A stretch of DNA of 64,000 nt. Source: Nemertoderma westbladi. Taxonomy: Eukaryota; Xenacoelomorpha; Nemertodermatida; Nemertodermatidae. Within the stretch, counting starts at the first letter, position 1. Each line of letters starts with the position of its first letter. The translations under genes and the position numbers were made by a program. Under the pieces are notes generated by a model. That model was not told where the DNA came from and ran no database searches. It saw nothing but the letters and a program-made list of their open reading frames with translations. This document shows positions 52,101 to 60,721 of this stretch, piece by piece. The DNA lies in contig JAUCBJ010008126.1 of assembly GCA_032718475.1 (NCBI GenBank), forward strand, positions 120,407 to 184,406, written 5' to 3'.

Positions 52101-53744
52101 CAATGGGCCATTACGAAATGTCGAATTTATTTGTATGGTCAACCGCATTTTACAGTGGTGACAGATCACCGCCCCCTTTTACCTATTATGAACACTCAGA
52201 CACTCGATGTAATTGAGAATATGAGACTACAAAATCTCAAAATGAAACTTAGTGGGTACAATTTTACAGTGGAGTGGAAAACGGGAAAGCAGCATTACAT
52301 TCCCGATGCACTTTCGCGAGCACCTGTATCAGATCCTTCGCCCGAAAATGACGAAGACCCAGATGCAACTAAGTATGTGATTGCGGCACTTTTTCAGGCT
52401 GCATCAGAAAAAATTAATAACGAAATATGTGATAGTTATAAATATTCACCGTACAAAGACCCATTACTGGAGAAGCTGCGAAATGTTTCTCGTTATGATA
52501 AGGATTATCAGGCCTTAATCACAGCAATTAACGGCGACTTCGAACCCACAGTGGTTGGAAATCCGTTGGTTCAGCAGTTAAAAAAATTGTGGAATGAACT
52601 GGGTGTAGAAGATGGGATTGTGCTGTTTGGACGTCGCATGGTGATTCCTAAAGAAGCCCGTGCAGACATCTTGACTAAACTGCATGATGCCCATCAAGGT
52701 ATAGAGCGCACTAAAAGACGCGCTAGGGAGTCTGTATATTGGCCAGGAATCAATAATGAAATTGAGATTTTAGTTCAATCCTGTGAAAAGTGCCAATACC
52801 GACTCCCGAGTAATGTGAAAGAACCATGTTTATCGGACCCGACACCCTCGAGAGTTTTCGAGTCCGTTTCATCCGACTTGTTTGACTTTGCGGGTCATGC
52901 ATATTTAGTATATGTAGACAGATTATCTGGATTTCCCTTTGTCACACGGTGGCATAGTGACCCGACAGCACAACAAGTTATTGCAAAATTGCATCAGTAT
53001 TTCGCTCAAACCGGCGTTCCTGTACGTATACGAACTGATAATGGCCCACAGTATAACTCACAAGTTTTTAAAGACTTTTTAGAACGTTGGGGGGTTGCTA
53101 GGGTGCCCTCAACGCCGTATTATCCACAGTCGAATGGCCATGCGGAGGTCTCAGTAAAAATTGTAAAAAGTCTAGTGGCAAAAGCGGATGATGGGCGAAT
53201 TGATTCGGAAATATTTACTCGGGGTATTCTAGAACTACGCAACACACCCCGTATTGATGGTCGTTCTCCAGCGCAGATTGTGTACGGCCATCCACTTCGG
53301 TCACAACTGCCTCTCCATTATCGTGCATTCGATAAGACCTGGCAAACCGAAGCAAAAACGGCTGACGAAGTTGCTTGGCGTGCATCTAAGACCGCGCAGC
53401 TTTACTATGACAGAAACGCACGTGCTTTACCGAAATTGGACCCTGGAACCAAGGTGCTTATCCAGAACCCTGGAACAAAGCGCTGGTCAAAGACCGGCGT
53501 TGTAGTGGAAAGGGGAAGTAGGCGGGATTATCAACTCAAACTCCCATCTGGACGAGTTTATCGCCGAAACAGAAGGTTTCTCCGTCCTCTATTTCAACCG
53601 GACAGACGAGAACCTCCAAACAACCCTACAAACAATATCCCATATCCACCCACTACATTATTGACTGAAGTCGAACCGAAAGTGAAATCTATTCTACGAC
53701 GTAGCACAAGGAAGATCAAACCGGTGGTACGATTCACGGCTTAA
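49143..53744 (+). CDS. Gag-Pol polyprotein of the Gypsy element, single uninterrupted frame
   Basis: 1533 codons from the first ATG after the primer site. In order: Gag; two zinc-knuckle-like motifs (CMRCG... and CSKCKKRNHFAQVC, about residues 366-400); aspartic protease (PDTGSDRTV, about 454); reverse transcriptase from about 620; RNase H (LETDASR about 935, ELEALAIQWAI, VTDHRPL); integrase with the HHCC finger (about 1180-1220); the D-D-35-E core at Asp1245, Asp1299 and Glu1335; and a C-terminal RYYQLKLPSG-like GPF/Y-type module. Gag and Pol are fused in one frame, with no frameshift or stop. The RT palm box reads LVDGMVIA: Asp791 is followed by Gly792 (GGC, 51516-51518) where the family has a second Asp. 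Clade resembles the Mag-like Gypsy group, by general look only. Confidence 0.95.
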   Translation: MDDQVNVSRLKKSHTGYKANYSRLRNQLNSLIQQVNVLAPDERPLALTDDIQRLKGMLEVSSEKLGDSLQLMLDNDVDCTVEETVYDNITVELTGLRLSVIKILGEIPKLPTGIQNPNAQIGNVTQHGTGIGVKSDNAPRATVNKPPIIDQDIDIKRFNRWRVSWCNYAKIIKLQLQPRDEQISAFFGYCSPALLSKLQYVVEIPQNTVLTLEEVFDKFENYLKGRQNIALDRWELTTCKQQECETFDNYYTRLCEMAETAGLRGMREDEWISTLITVGINDEEIRQDLLAKSPALDHKETVLFCRSEEAARSHLRRMKISRSESSDYSSAAATSETSRSRQRCNNKGYQFRKRSQSRNQQSNDDKCMRCGYDKHGQGKFCPAQGKTCSKCKKRNHFAQVCTSKVNKSAAVVSNDSTSAAIHVASCVFNKRCAVEVNLSYDGQHCCQMDAIPDTGSDRTVCGVQLADKLKIDISNFLEPSSDNLLNINGNSIKQIGQLSLLIKLEGQEIRDVITVCEGVTSLYLSLKVCKALRLIHENWPKPLPPIYFGQELNYQSCSLKTQVDKIKVVFKQRERENWILNLPENPSDNEKGEVHRKLSSVYCSVFDCKTELKTMCGKTIGDPMKIELKENFTPFAIHAARKIPFAKRNEVKTELDYLVEKGIIEPVGDRPTEWCHPLVVAPKPDGGIRVCVDLTNLNKQVKRVVHPSNSPYEVVSEIAPESKYFTTLDAKTAYWQVLLDPAARDLTCFITPWGRFIFNRAPMGYISTGDSYNLRADMALRGIDNIHKLVDGMVIADKDFKSHVGRICEVLERCAQYNITIHPNKFNFALCEVKFGGYIVSQEGTKADPEKISAITNFPAPTNRTELRSFMGLVQQLARFSNEISEMACPLRDLLKVKNAYSWTANHELAFENVKKALAIPPILAPFDKNAKLQLETDASRTKGLGFALLQKREVDQEWHLIQCGSRFLKDCETRYAVIELEALAIQWAITKCRIYLYGQPHFTVVTDHRPLLPIMNTQTLDVIENMRLQNLKMKLSGYNFTVEWKTGKQHYIPDALSRAPVSDPSPENDEDPDATKYVIAALFQAASEKINNEICDSYKYSPYKDPLLEKLRNVSRYDKDYQALITAINGDFEPTVVGNPLVQQLKKLWNELGVEDGIVLFGRRMVIPKEARADILTKLHDAHQGIERTKRRARESVYWPGINNEIEILVQSCEKCQYRLPSNVKEPCLSDPTPSRVFESVSSDLFDFAGHAYLVYVDRLSGFPFVTRWHSDPTAQQVIAKLHQYFAQTGVPVRIRTDNGPQYNSQVFKDFLERWGVARVPSTPYYPQSNGHAEVSVKIVKSLVAKADDGRIDSEIFTRGILELRNTPRIDGRSPAQIVYGHPLRSQLPLHYRAFDKTWQTEAKTADEVAWRASKTAQLYYDRNARALPKLDPGTKVLIQNPGTKRWSKTGVVVERGSRRDYQLKLPSGRVYRRNRRFLRPLFQPDRREPPNNPTNNIPYPPTTLLTEVEPKVKSILRRSTRKIKPVVRFTA

Positions 53745-53788
53745 TTGAAATTGTTTCAGTTTCTCAAGCTGCCAATCTCAATCTCGGT

Positions 53789-53796
53789 AAGGGAGA
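53789..53796 (+). promoter_or_regulatory. Polypurine tract of the sense Gypsy element
   Basis: AAGGGAGA sits directly before the 3' LTR and would prime plus-strand DNA synthesis in reverse transcription. Confidence 0.7.
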
Positions 53797-54032
53797 TGAT
53801 AGGATCGTACTGGACTCTATACTGTATAATGGTGGCGGTCAATATAATAATTATATATAGATATTGTTAATGACGTATGTGCTGGGTTGTCTTACCGGAA
53901 GTAGCCTAATCGTTGCCTAATACTTACTGTAAATATACTGACTGCATGTAGGCCTTGATAAAGTCAGACCCTTATTTCTGATACCGTTCGTCCGTGTCCA
54001 GTTGGACCATTACGCTACACACACACACATCA
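53797..54032 (+). repeat. 3' LTR of the sense Gypsy element
   Basis: 236 bp, apparently identical to the 5' LTR. It is followed directly by CGTTC, the target duplication, and the resumed 59-bp array. Confidence 0.95.
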
Positions 54033-57000
54033 CGTTCTACGTTCGGTTGGTGCGCCGTTCGGTGGTGAGGGTTACGGGATAGGTGAGTCAGCGTTCTACG
54101 TTTGGTTGGTGCGCCGTTCGGTGGTGAGGGTTACGGGATAGGTGAGTCAGCGTTCTACGTTTGGTTGGTGCGCCGTTCGGTGGTGAGGGTTACGGGATAG
54201 GTGAGTCAGCGTTCTACGTTCGGTTGGTGCGCCGTTCGGTGGTGAGGGTTACGGGATAGGTGAGTCAGCGTTCTACGTTCGGTTGGTGCGCCGTTCGGTG
54301 GTGAGGGTTACGGGATAGGTGAGTCAGCGTTCTACGTTCGGTTGGTGCGCCTTTCGGTGGTGAGGGTTACGGGATAGGTGAGTCAGCGTTCTACGTTCGG
54401 TTGGTGCGCCGTTCGGTGGTGAGGGTTACGGGATAATTGAGTCAGCGTTCTACGTTCGGTTGGTGCGCCGTTCGGTGGTGAGGGTTACGGGATAGGTGAG
54501 TCAGCGTTCTACGTTCGGTTGGTGCGCCGTTCGGTGGTGAGGGTTACGGGATAAGTGAGTCAGCGTTCTACGTTCGGTTGGTGCGCCGTTCGGTGGTGAG
54601 GGTTACGGGATAGGTAAGTCAGCGTTCTACGTTCGGTTGGTGCGCCGTTCGGTGGTGAGGGTTACGGGATAGGTGAGTCAGCGTTCTACGTTCGGTTGGT
54701 GCGCCGTTCGGTGGTGAGGGTTACGGGATAGGTGAGTCAGCGTTCTACGTTCGGTTGGTTTGCCGTTCGGTGGTGAGGGTTACGGGATAGGTGAGTCAGC
54801 GTTCTACGTTCGGTTGGTGCGCCGTTCGGTGGTGAGGGTTACGGGATAGGTGAGTCAGCGTTCTACGTTCGGTTGGTGCGCCGTTCGGTGGTGAGGGTTA
54901 CGGGATAGGTGAGTCAGCGTTCTACATTTGGTTGGTGCGCCGTTCGGTGGTGAGGGTTACGGGATAGGTGAGTCAGCGTTCTACGTTTGGTTGGTGCGCC
55001 GTTCGGTGGTGAGGGTTACAGGATAGGTGAGTCAGCGTTCTACGTTTGGTTGGTGCGCCGTTCGGTGGTGAGGGTTACGGGATAGGTGAGTCAGTGTTCT
55101 ACGTTCGGTTGGTGCGCCGTTCGGTGGTGAGGGTTACGGGATAGGTGAGTCAGCGTTCTACGTTCGGTTCGTGCGCCGTTCGGTGGTGAGGGTTACGGGA
55201 TAGGTGAGTCAGCGTTCTACGTTCGGTTGGTGCGCCTTTCGGTGGTGAGGGTTACGGGATAGGTGAGTCAGCGTTCTACGTTCGGTTGGTGCGCCGTTCG
55301 GTGGTGAGGGTTACGGGATAAGTGAGTCAGCGTTCTACGTTCGGTTGGTGCGCCGTTCGGTGGTGAGGGTTACGGGATAGGTGAGTCAGCGTTCTACGTT
55401 CGGTTGGTGCGCCGTTCGGTGGTGAGGGTTACGGGATAGGTGAGTCAGCGTTCTACGTTCGGTTGGTGCGCCGTTCGGTGGTGAGGGTTACGGGATAGGT
55501 GAGTCAGCGTTCTACGTTCGGTTGGTGCGCCGTTCGGTGGTGAGGGTTACGGGATAGGTGAGTCAGCGTTCTACGTTCGGTTGGTGCGCCGTTCGGTGGT
55601 GAGGGTTACGGGATAGGTGAGTCAGCGTTCTACGTTCGGTTGGTGCGCCGTTCGGTGGTGAGGGTTACGGGATAGGTGAGTCAGCGTTCTACGTTCGGTT
55701 GGTGCGCCGTTCGGTGGTGAGGGTTACGGGATAGGTGAGTCAGCGTTCTACGTTCGGTTGGTGCGCCGTTCGGTGGTGAGGGTTACGGGATAGGTGAGTC
55801 AGCGTTCTACGTTCGGTTGGTGCGCCGTTCGGTGGTGAGGGTTACGGGATAGGTGAGTCAGCGTTCTACGTTCGGTTGGTGCGCCGTTCGGTGGTGAGGG
55901 TTACGGGATAGGTGAGTCAGCGTGCTACGTTCGGTTGGTGCGCCGTTCGGTGGTGAGGGTTACGGGATAGGTGAGTCAGCGTTCTACGTTCGGTTGGTGC
56001 GCCGTTCGGTGGTGAGGGTTACGGGATAGGTGAGTCAGCGTTCTACGTTCGGTTGGTGCGCCGTTCGGTGGTGAGGGTTACGGGATAGGTGAGTCAGCGT
56101 TCTACGTTCGGTTGGTGCGCCGTTCGGTGGTGAGGGTTACGGGATAGGTGAGTCAGCGTTCTACGTTCGGTTGGTGCGCCGTTCGGTGGTGAGGGTTACG
56201 GGATAGGTGAGTCAGCGTTCTACGTTTGGTTGGTGCGCCGTTCGGTGGTGAGGGTTACGGGATAGGTGAGTCAGCGTTCTACGTTCGGTTGGTGCGCCGT
56301 TCGGTGGTGAGGGTTACGGGATAGGTGAGTCAGCGTTCTACGTTCGGTTGGTGCGCCGTTCGGTGGTGAGGGTTACGGGATAGGTGAGTCAGCGTTCTAC
56401 GTTCGGTTGGTGCGCCTTTCGGTGGTGAGGGTTACGGGATAGGTGAGTCAGCGTTCTACATTCGGTTGGTGCGCCGTTCGGTGGTGAGGGTTACGGGATA
56501 AGTGAGTCAGCGTTCTACGTTCGGTTGGTGCGCCGTTCGGTGGTGAGGGTTACGGGATAGGTGAGTCAGCGTTCTACGTTCGGTTGGTGCGCTGTTCGGT
56601 GGTGAGGGTTACGGGATAGGTGAGTCAGCGTTCTACGTTCGGTTGGTGCGCCGTTCGGTGGTGAGGGTTACGGGATAGGTGAGTCAGCGTTCTACGTTCG
56701 GTTGGTGCGCCGTTCGGTGGTGAGGGTTACGGGATAGGTGAGTCAGCGTTCTACGTTCGGTTGGTGCGCCGTTCGGTGGTGAGGGTTACGGGATAGGTGA
56801 GTCAGCGTTCTACGTTCGGTTGGTGCGCCGTTCGGTGGTGAGGGTTACGGGATAGGTGAGTCAGCGTTCTACGTTCGGTTGGTGCGCCGTTCGGTGGTGA
56901 GAGTTACGGGATAGGTGAGTCAGCGTTCTACGTTCGGTTGGTGCGCCGTTCGGTGGTGAGGGTTACGGGATAGGTGAGTCAGCGTTCTACGTTCGGTTGG

Positions 57001-58567
57001 TGCGCCGTTCGGTGGTGAGGGTTACGGGATAGGTGAGTCAGCGTTCTACGTTCGGTTGGTGCGCCGTTCGGTGGTGAGGGTTACGGGATAGGTGAGTCAG
57101 CGTGCTACGTTCGGTTGGTGCGCCGTTCGGTGGTGAGGGTTACGGGATAGGTGAGTCAGCGTTCTACGTTCGGTTGGTGCGCCGTTCGGTGGTGAGGGTT
57201 ACGGGATAGGTGAGTCAGCGTTCTACGTTCGGTTGGTGCGCCGTTCGGTGGTGAGGGTTACGGGATAGGTGAGTCAGCGTTCTACGTTCGGTTGGTGCGC
57301 CGTTCGGTGGTGAGGGTTACGGGATAGGTGAGTCAGCGTTCTACGTTCGGTTGGTGCGCCGTTCGGTGGTGAGGGTTACGGGATAGGTGAGTCAGCGTTC
57401 TACGTTCGGTTGGTGCGCCGTTCGGTGGTGAGGGTTACGGGATAGGTGAGTCAGCGTTCTACGTTCGGTTGGTGCGCCGTTCGGTGGTGAGGGTTACGGG
57501 ATAGGTGAGTCAGCGTTCTACGTTCGGTTGGTGCGCCGTTCGGTGGTGAGGGTTACGGGATAGGTGAGTCAGTGTTCTACGTTCGGTTGGTGCGCCGTTC
57601 GGTGGTGAGGGTTACGGGATAGGTGAGTCAGCGTTCTACGTTCGGTTGGTGCGCCGTTCGGTGGTGAGGGTTACGGGATAAGTGAGTCAGCGTTCTACGT
57701 TCGGTTGGTGCGCCGTTCGGTGGTGAGGGTTACGGGATAGGTAAGTCAGCGTTCTACGTTCGGTTGGTGCGCCGTTCGGTGGTGAGGGTTACGGGATAGG
57801 TGAGTCAGCGTTCTACGTTTGGTTGGTGCGCCGTTCGGTGGTGAGGGTTACGGGATAGGTGAGTCAGCGTTCTACGTTCGGTTGGTTTGCCGTTCGGTGG
57901 TGAGGGTTACGGGATAGGTGAGTCAGCGTTCTACGTTCGGTTGGTGCGCCGTTCGGTGGTGAGGGTTACGGGATAGGTGAGTCAGCGTTCTACGTTCGGT
58001 TGGTGCGCCGTTCGGTGGTGAGGGTTACGGGATAGGTGAGTCAGCGTTCTACATTTGGTTGGTGCGCCGTTCGGTGGTGAGGGTTACGGGATAGGTGAGT
58101 CAGCGTTCTACGTTTGGTTGGTGCGCCGTTCGGTGGTGAGGGTTACGGGATAGGTGAGTCAGCGTTCTACGTTTGGTTGGTGCGCCGTTCGGTGGTGAGG
58201 GTTACGGGATAGGTGAGTCAGCGTTCTACGTTCGGTTGGTGCGCCGTTCGGTGGTGAGGGTTACGGGATAGGTGAGTCAGCGTTCTACGTTCGGTTGGTG
58301 CGCCGTTCGGTGGTGAGGGTTACGGGATAGGTGAGTCAGCGTTCTACGTTCGGTTGGTGCGCCTTTCGGTGGTGAGGGTTACGGGATAGGTGAGTCAGCG
58401 TTCTACGTTCGGTTGGTGCGCCGTTCGGTGGTGAGGGTTACGGGATAAGTGAGTCAGCGTTCTACGTTCGGTTGGTGCGCCGTTCGGTGGTGAGGGTTAC
58501 GGGATAGGTGAGTCAGCGTTCTACGTTCGGTTGGTGCGCCGTTCGGTGGTGAGGGTTACGGGATAAG
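54033..58567. repeat. 59-bp exon-end/donor minisatellite, block 2 (about 77 copies)
   Basis: The array resumes after the LTR element in the same register and keeps exact 59-bp spacing to 58567, where the second LTR element begins within ATAAG. The rare GGTTTGCCG variant marks longer-range block duplications: its positions (47396, 48281, 54758, 57885) are separated by 15, 22 (after removing the insertion) and 53 whole units. Both blocks together hold about 114 copies of the donor. Confidence 0.97.
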
Positions 58568-58742
58568 TGTAATGTTCGCTATACAGCGAATCATGAAAGG
58601 GTAAACTACCCATCCAGATGTCTGACTGAAAGAGGGGAATCCGCTATACAGCAGTAACTTCCATGTATATTCAAAACTAAGAATAGCATATATATATTTT
58701 GAATCTCCCGCCACCATTGGATATCTTAGATCGACTATAACA
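58568..58742 (-). repeat. 3' LTR of the antisense Gypsy element
   Basis: Plus-strand sequence runs TGTAATGTTCGC ... ACTATAACA. The 58568 border is fixed by comparison with 63849. The 58742 border is inferred from a CA followed by a pyrimidine tract, because the other LTR is cut by the window end. Contains the palindrome TTCGCTATACAGCGAA. Confidence 0.75.
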
Positions 58743-58757
58743 ACTCTCCTTTTTTAG
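58743..58757 (-). promoter_or_regulatory. Polypurine tract of the antisense Gypsy element (likely)
   Basis: On the minus strand AAAAAAGGAGAGT lies directly before the inferred 3' LTR start TGTTATAG. A second purine run near 58870-58887 is an alternative. Confidence 0.5.
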
Positions 58758-58906
58758 AGATACAAATTGGATCTGGACGCCTAGACTAAATAACCTATGA
58801 ATGTATCTTAAACTCAATATTATACACTTATACATAATATCATAATACACTTTGCACTGTATAATAATGTCCTAGTTCCTTTTTTTGAGATTCATTTGTG
58901 ATGAAT

Positions 58907-60721
58907 CTATATATTTCCACCTAGTTGACTATAATCAAGACGATTGGGTTGACATTTGTAGCGTGCACTTCGTCGAACACTGGGTGAGTCCAGATCGATT
59001 GAATTATCGATTGAATTGTCGCTTGAATTGTAATTCGATTGCGCCATATTGTCCGAGTGATTTATTAGTTCAGCTTGGACTGGGCGGATAAATCTTCGAT
59101 TCCGCCATAAGTTTCGTCCAGACGGAAAGCGTAACCGATATCTGCGATCATTGGCAGTTTCAATGACTTTAGCGATGCGATCCCATTTATTAGTTGATGT
59201 ATTTTGCACTAGGACAGTGGTGTTTGTCGATATTGGCGTGAGTGCAAAAGCGGATCTGTTATAATAGTATTTCTGTTTCTCAGCTGTATCCAACCTTCGA
59301 TGGTCGAATAAATCAGCACTTCTTTGCCATTCTGGCGAATAAGCACGCCAATGAGTTGGTATTAGTGTCCGCGTAGGGTGTCCGAATACACGTTGTGCCG
59401 GGGATAGGCCATCAGAATTGGGAGTGTTATATAATTCTAACATGCCAGACTGAAATTCGTGACTTTCTATGTTACCGCCGGTTTTCGCCAATAAGTATTT
59501 AGCTTTTTTGACATTTGCTTCGGCATGTCCATTTCCCTGGGGATGTTTAGGTGATGAGGGAGTCCATTTAACTCCCCAAGTCTGTAGGAATTTTGACATT
59601 GTTTCTGCAGCATATTGGGGTCCTTGATCCGTTGTTAGTGTGTTGGGTATACCAAGCATTGCAAATAAACGTCGCAATACCTTTATTGTATCGGTTGCAG
59701 AAGGTGCACTGGGAAACTTTTCGACCAATAGATATCCGGAATACCTGTCGGCATATATTATGTAATATTGTGTTGAAAGTTGGTAAAAATCAGATGAGAC
59801 TGAAACAAATGCTCGTTTTGGAATGTGTGCTTGAAGAAGTGGTTCATGAGGTAATGAACTCCGATATTTCTGACATTCTAAACATTTATTTACTGTGTTG
59901 GTGATATCAGTGGAATAACCGGGCCAGTATACGGATTGACGTGCGCGTCTTTTTGTGCGGTCTATTCCTTGGTGACTTGCGTGGAGTTTACGGAGAATAT
60001 CATTAACTGATGTTGGTGGAATGACAATCTGATGTCCTTTCAATACGATACCATTTTCTATAGAAAGGTCATTGCGAATACTCTTAAACTTTTCAATGTA
60101 TCCATTATTATTAGTATTTTGAAAGTTATTAGAGATTGCTGTAATAAGTTCTTGATAATTAATGTCTCTGTCGGCGCATTTACGCAAATCGTCTACTATT
60201 AAGTCAGGTATTTCGAATGCAGCTATGTTTGTATCAATTGCATGCAGTGCCGAATTTTCCATTTCTATCAGATCATCATCAATATCTGGCTCTAGAACCG
60301 GTGCTCTAGACAGTGCATCTGGGATTGAGTGTTGTTTTCCATGTTCCCAAACTACGGAAAAACTGTAGTCGCTTAGTCTAGATCTATAATTGAGAATGCG
60401 AGTGTTATCGATCTCTATTAATCCATAGTTGTTGAATATTTGGACCAGAGGTTTGTGGTCTGTGATAACAGTAAATTGGGGTATACCTGCCAAATACACA
60501 TGACATTTTTTGATGGCCCATGTTATAGCTAAGGCTTCTAGTTCAATAACCGCGTATCTGGTTTCAACATCCTTCAAGAAGCGGCTTCCGCATTGAATTA
60601 ATTTCTGAACTCCTGCCTGTTTTTGCAGTAGTGCAAACCCAAGTCCATTTAACCGTGATGCATCTGTTTTTAATATGGTTTCAGCGGTGGGATCGAACAT
60701 TCCAAGAATTGGTGGGCTCAA
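58907..60721 (-). pseudogene. Gag-Pol, RNase H and integrase part (after a frame break)
   Basis: 604 codons open on the minus strand. It begins at the end of the RT connection and carries RNase H (LKTDASRLNG, ELEALAITWAI, VITDHKPLV), the integrase zinc finger (LHASHQGIDRTKRRA ... CLECQ), the catalytic residues (VSSDFY, LTTDQGPQY, GNGHAEANV) and the C-terminal YRLRFPSGRNLWRNRRFIRP module. It ends at 58907. The only visible damage is that it is out of frame with the upstream part. Confidence 0.9.

Larger units (their letters stand above)
48859..54032 (+). mobile_element. Young Ty3/Gypsy LTR retrotransposon in the 59-bp array
   Basis: Two 236-bp LTRs (TG...CA) bound an internal region with a primer-binding site, one Gag-Pol ORF and a purine tract. 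The two LTRs appear identical base for base on reading. The 5-bp target duplication CGTTC (48854-48858 and 54033-54037) lies within a 59-bp repeat unit. All of this points to a very recent insertion. It lies in the sense orientation of the receptor gene. Confidence 0.96.

Noticed and set aside
46672-58567. Telomere-like repeat because of GGGTTACGGG
   Set aside because: The motif is part of the coding exon end (GluN EGYGI codons) and occurs once per 59-bp unit, not as a short telomeric tandem.
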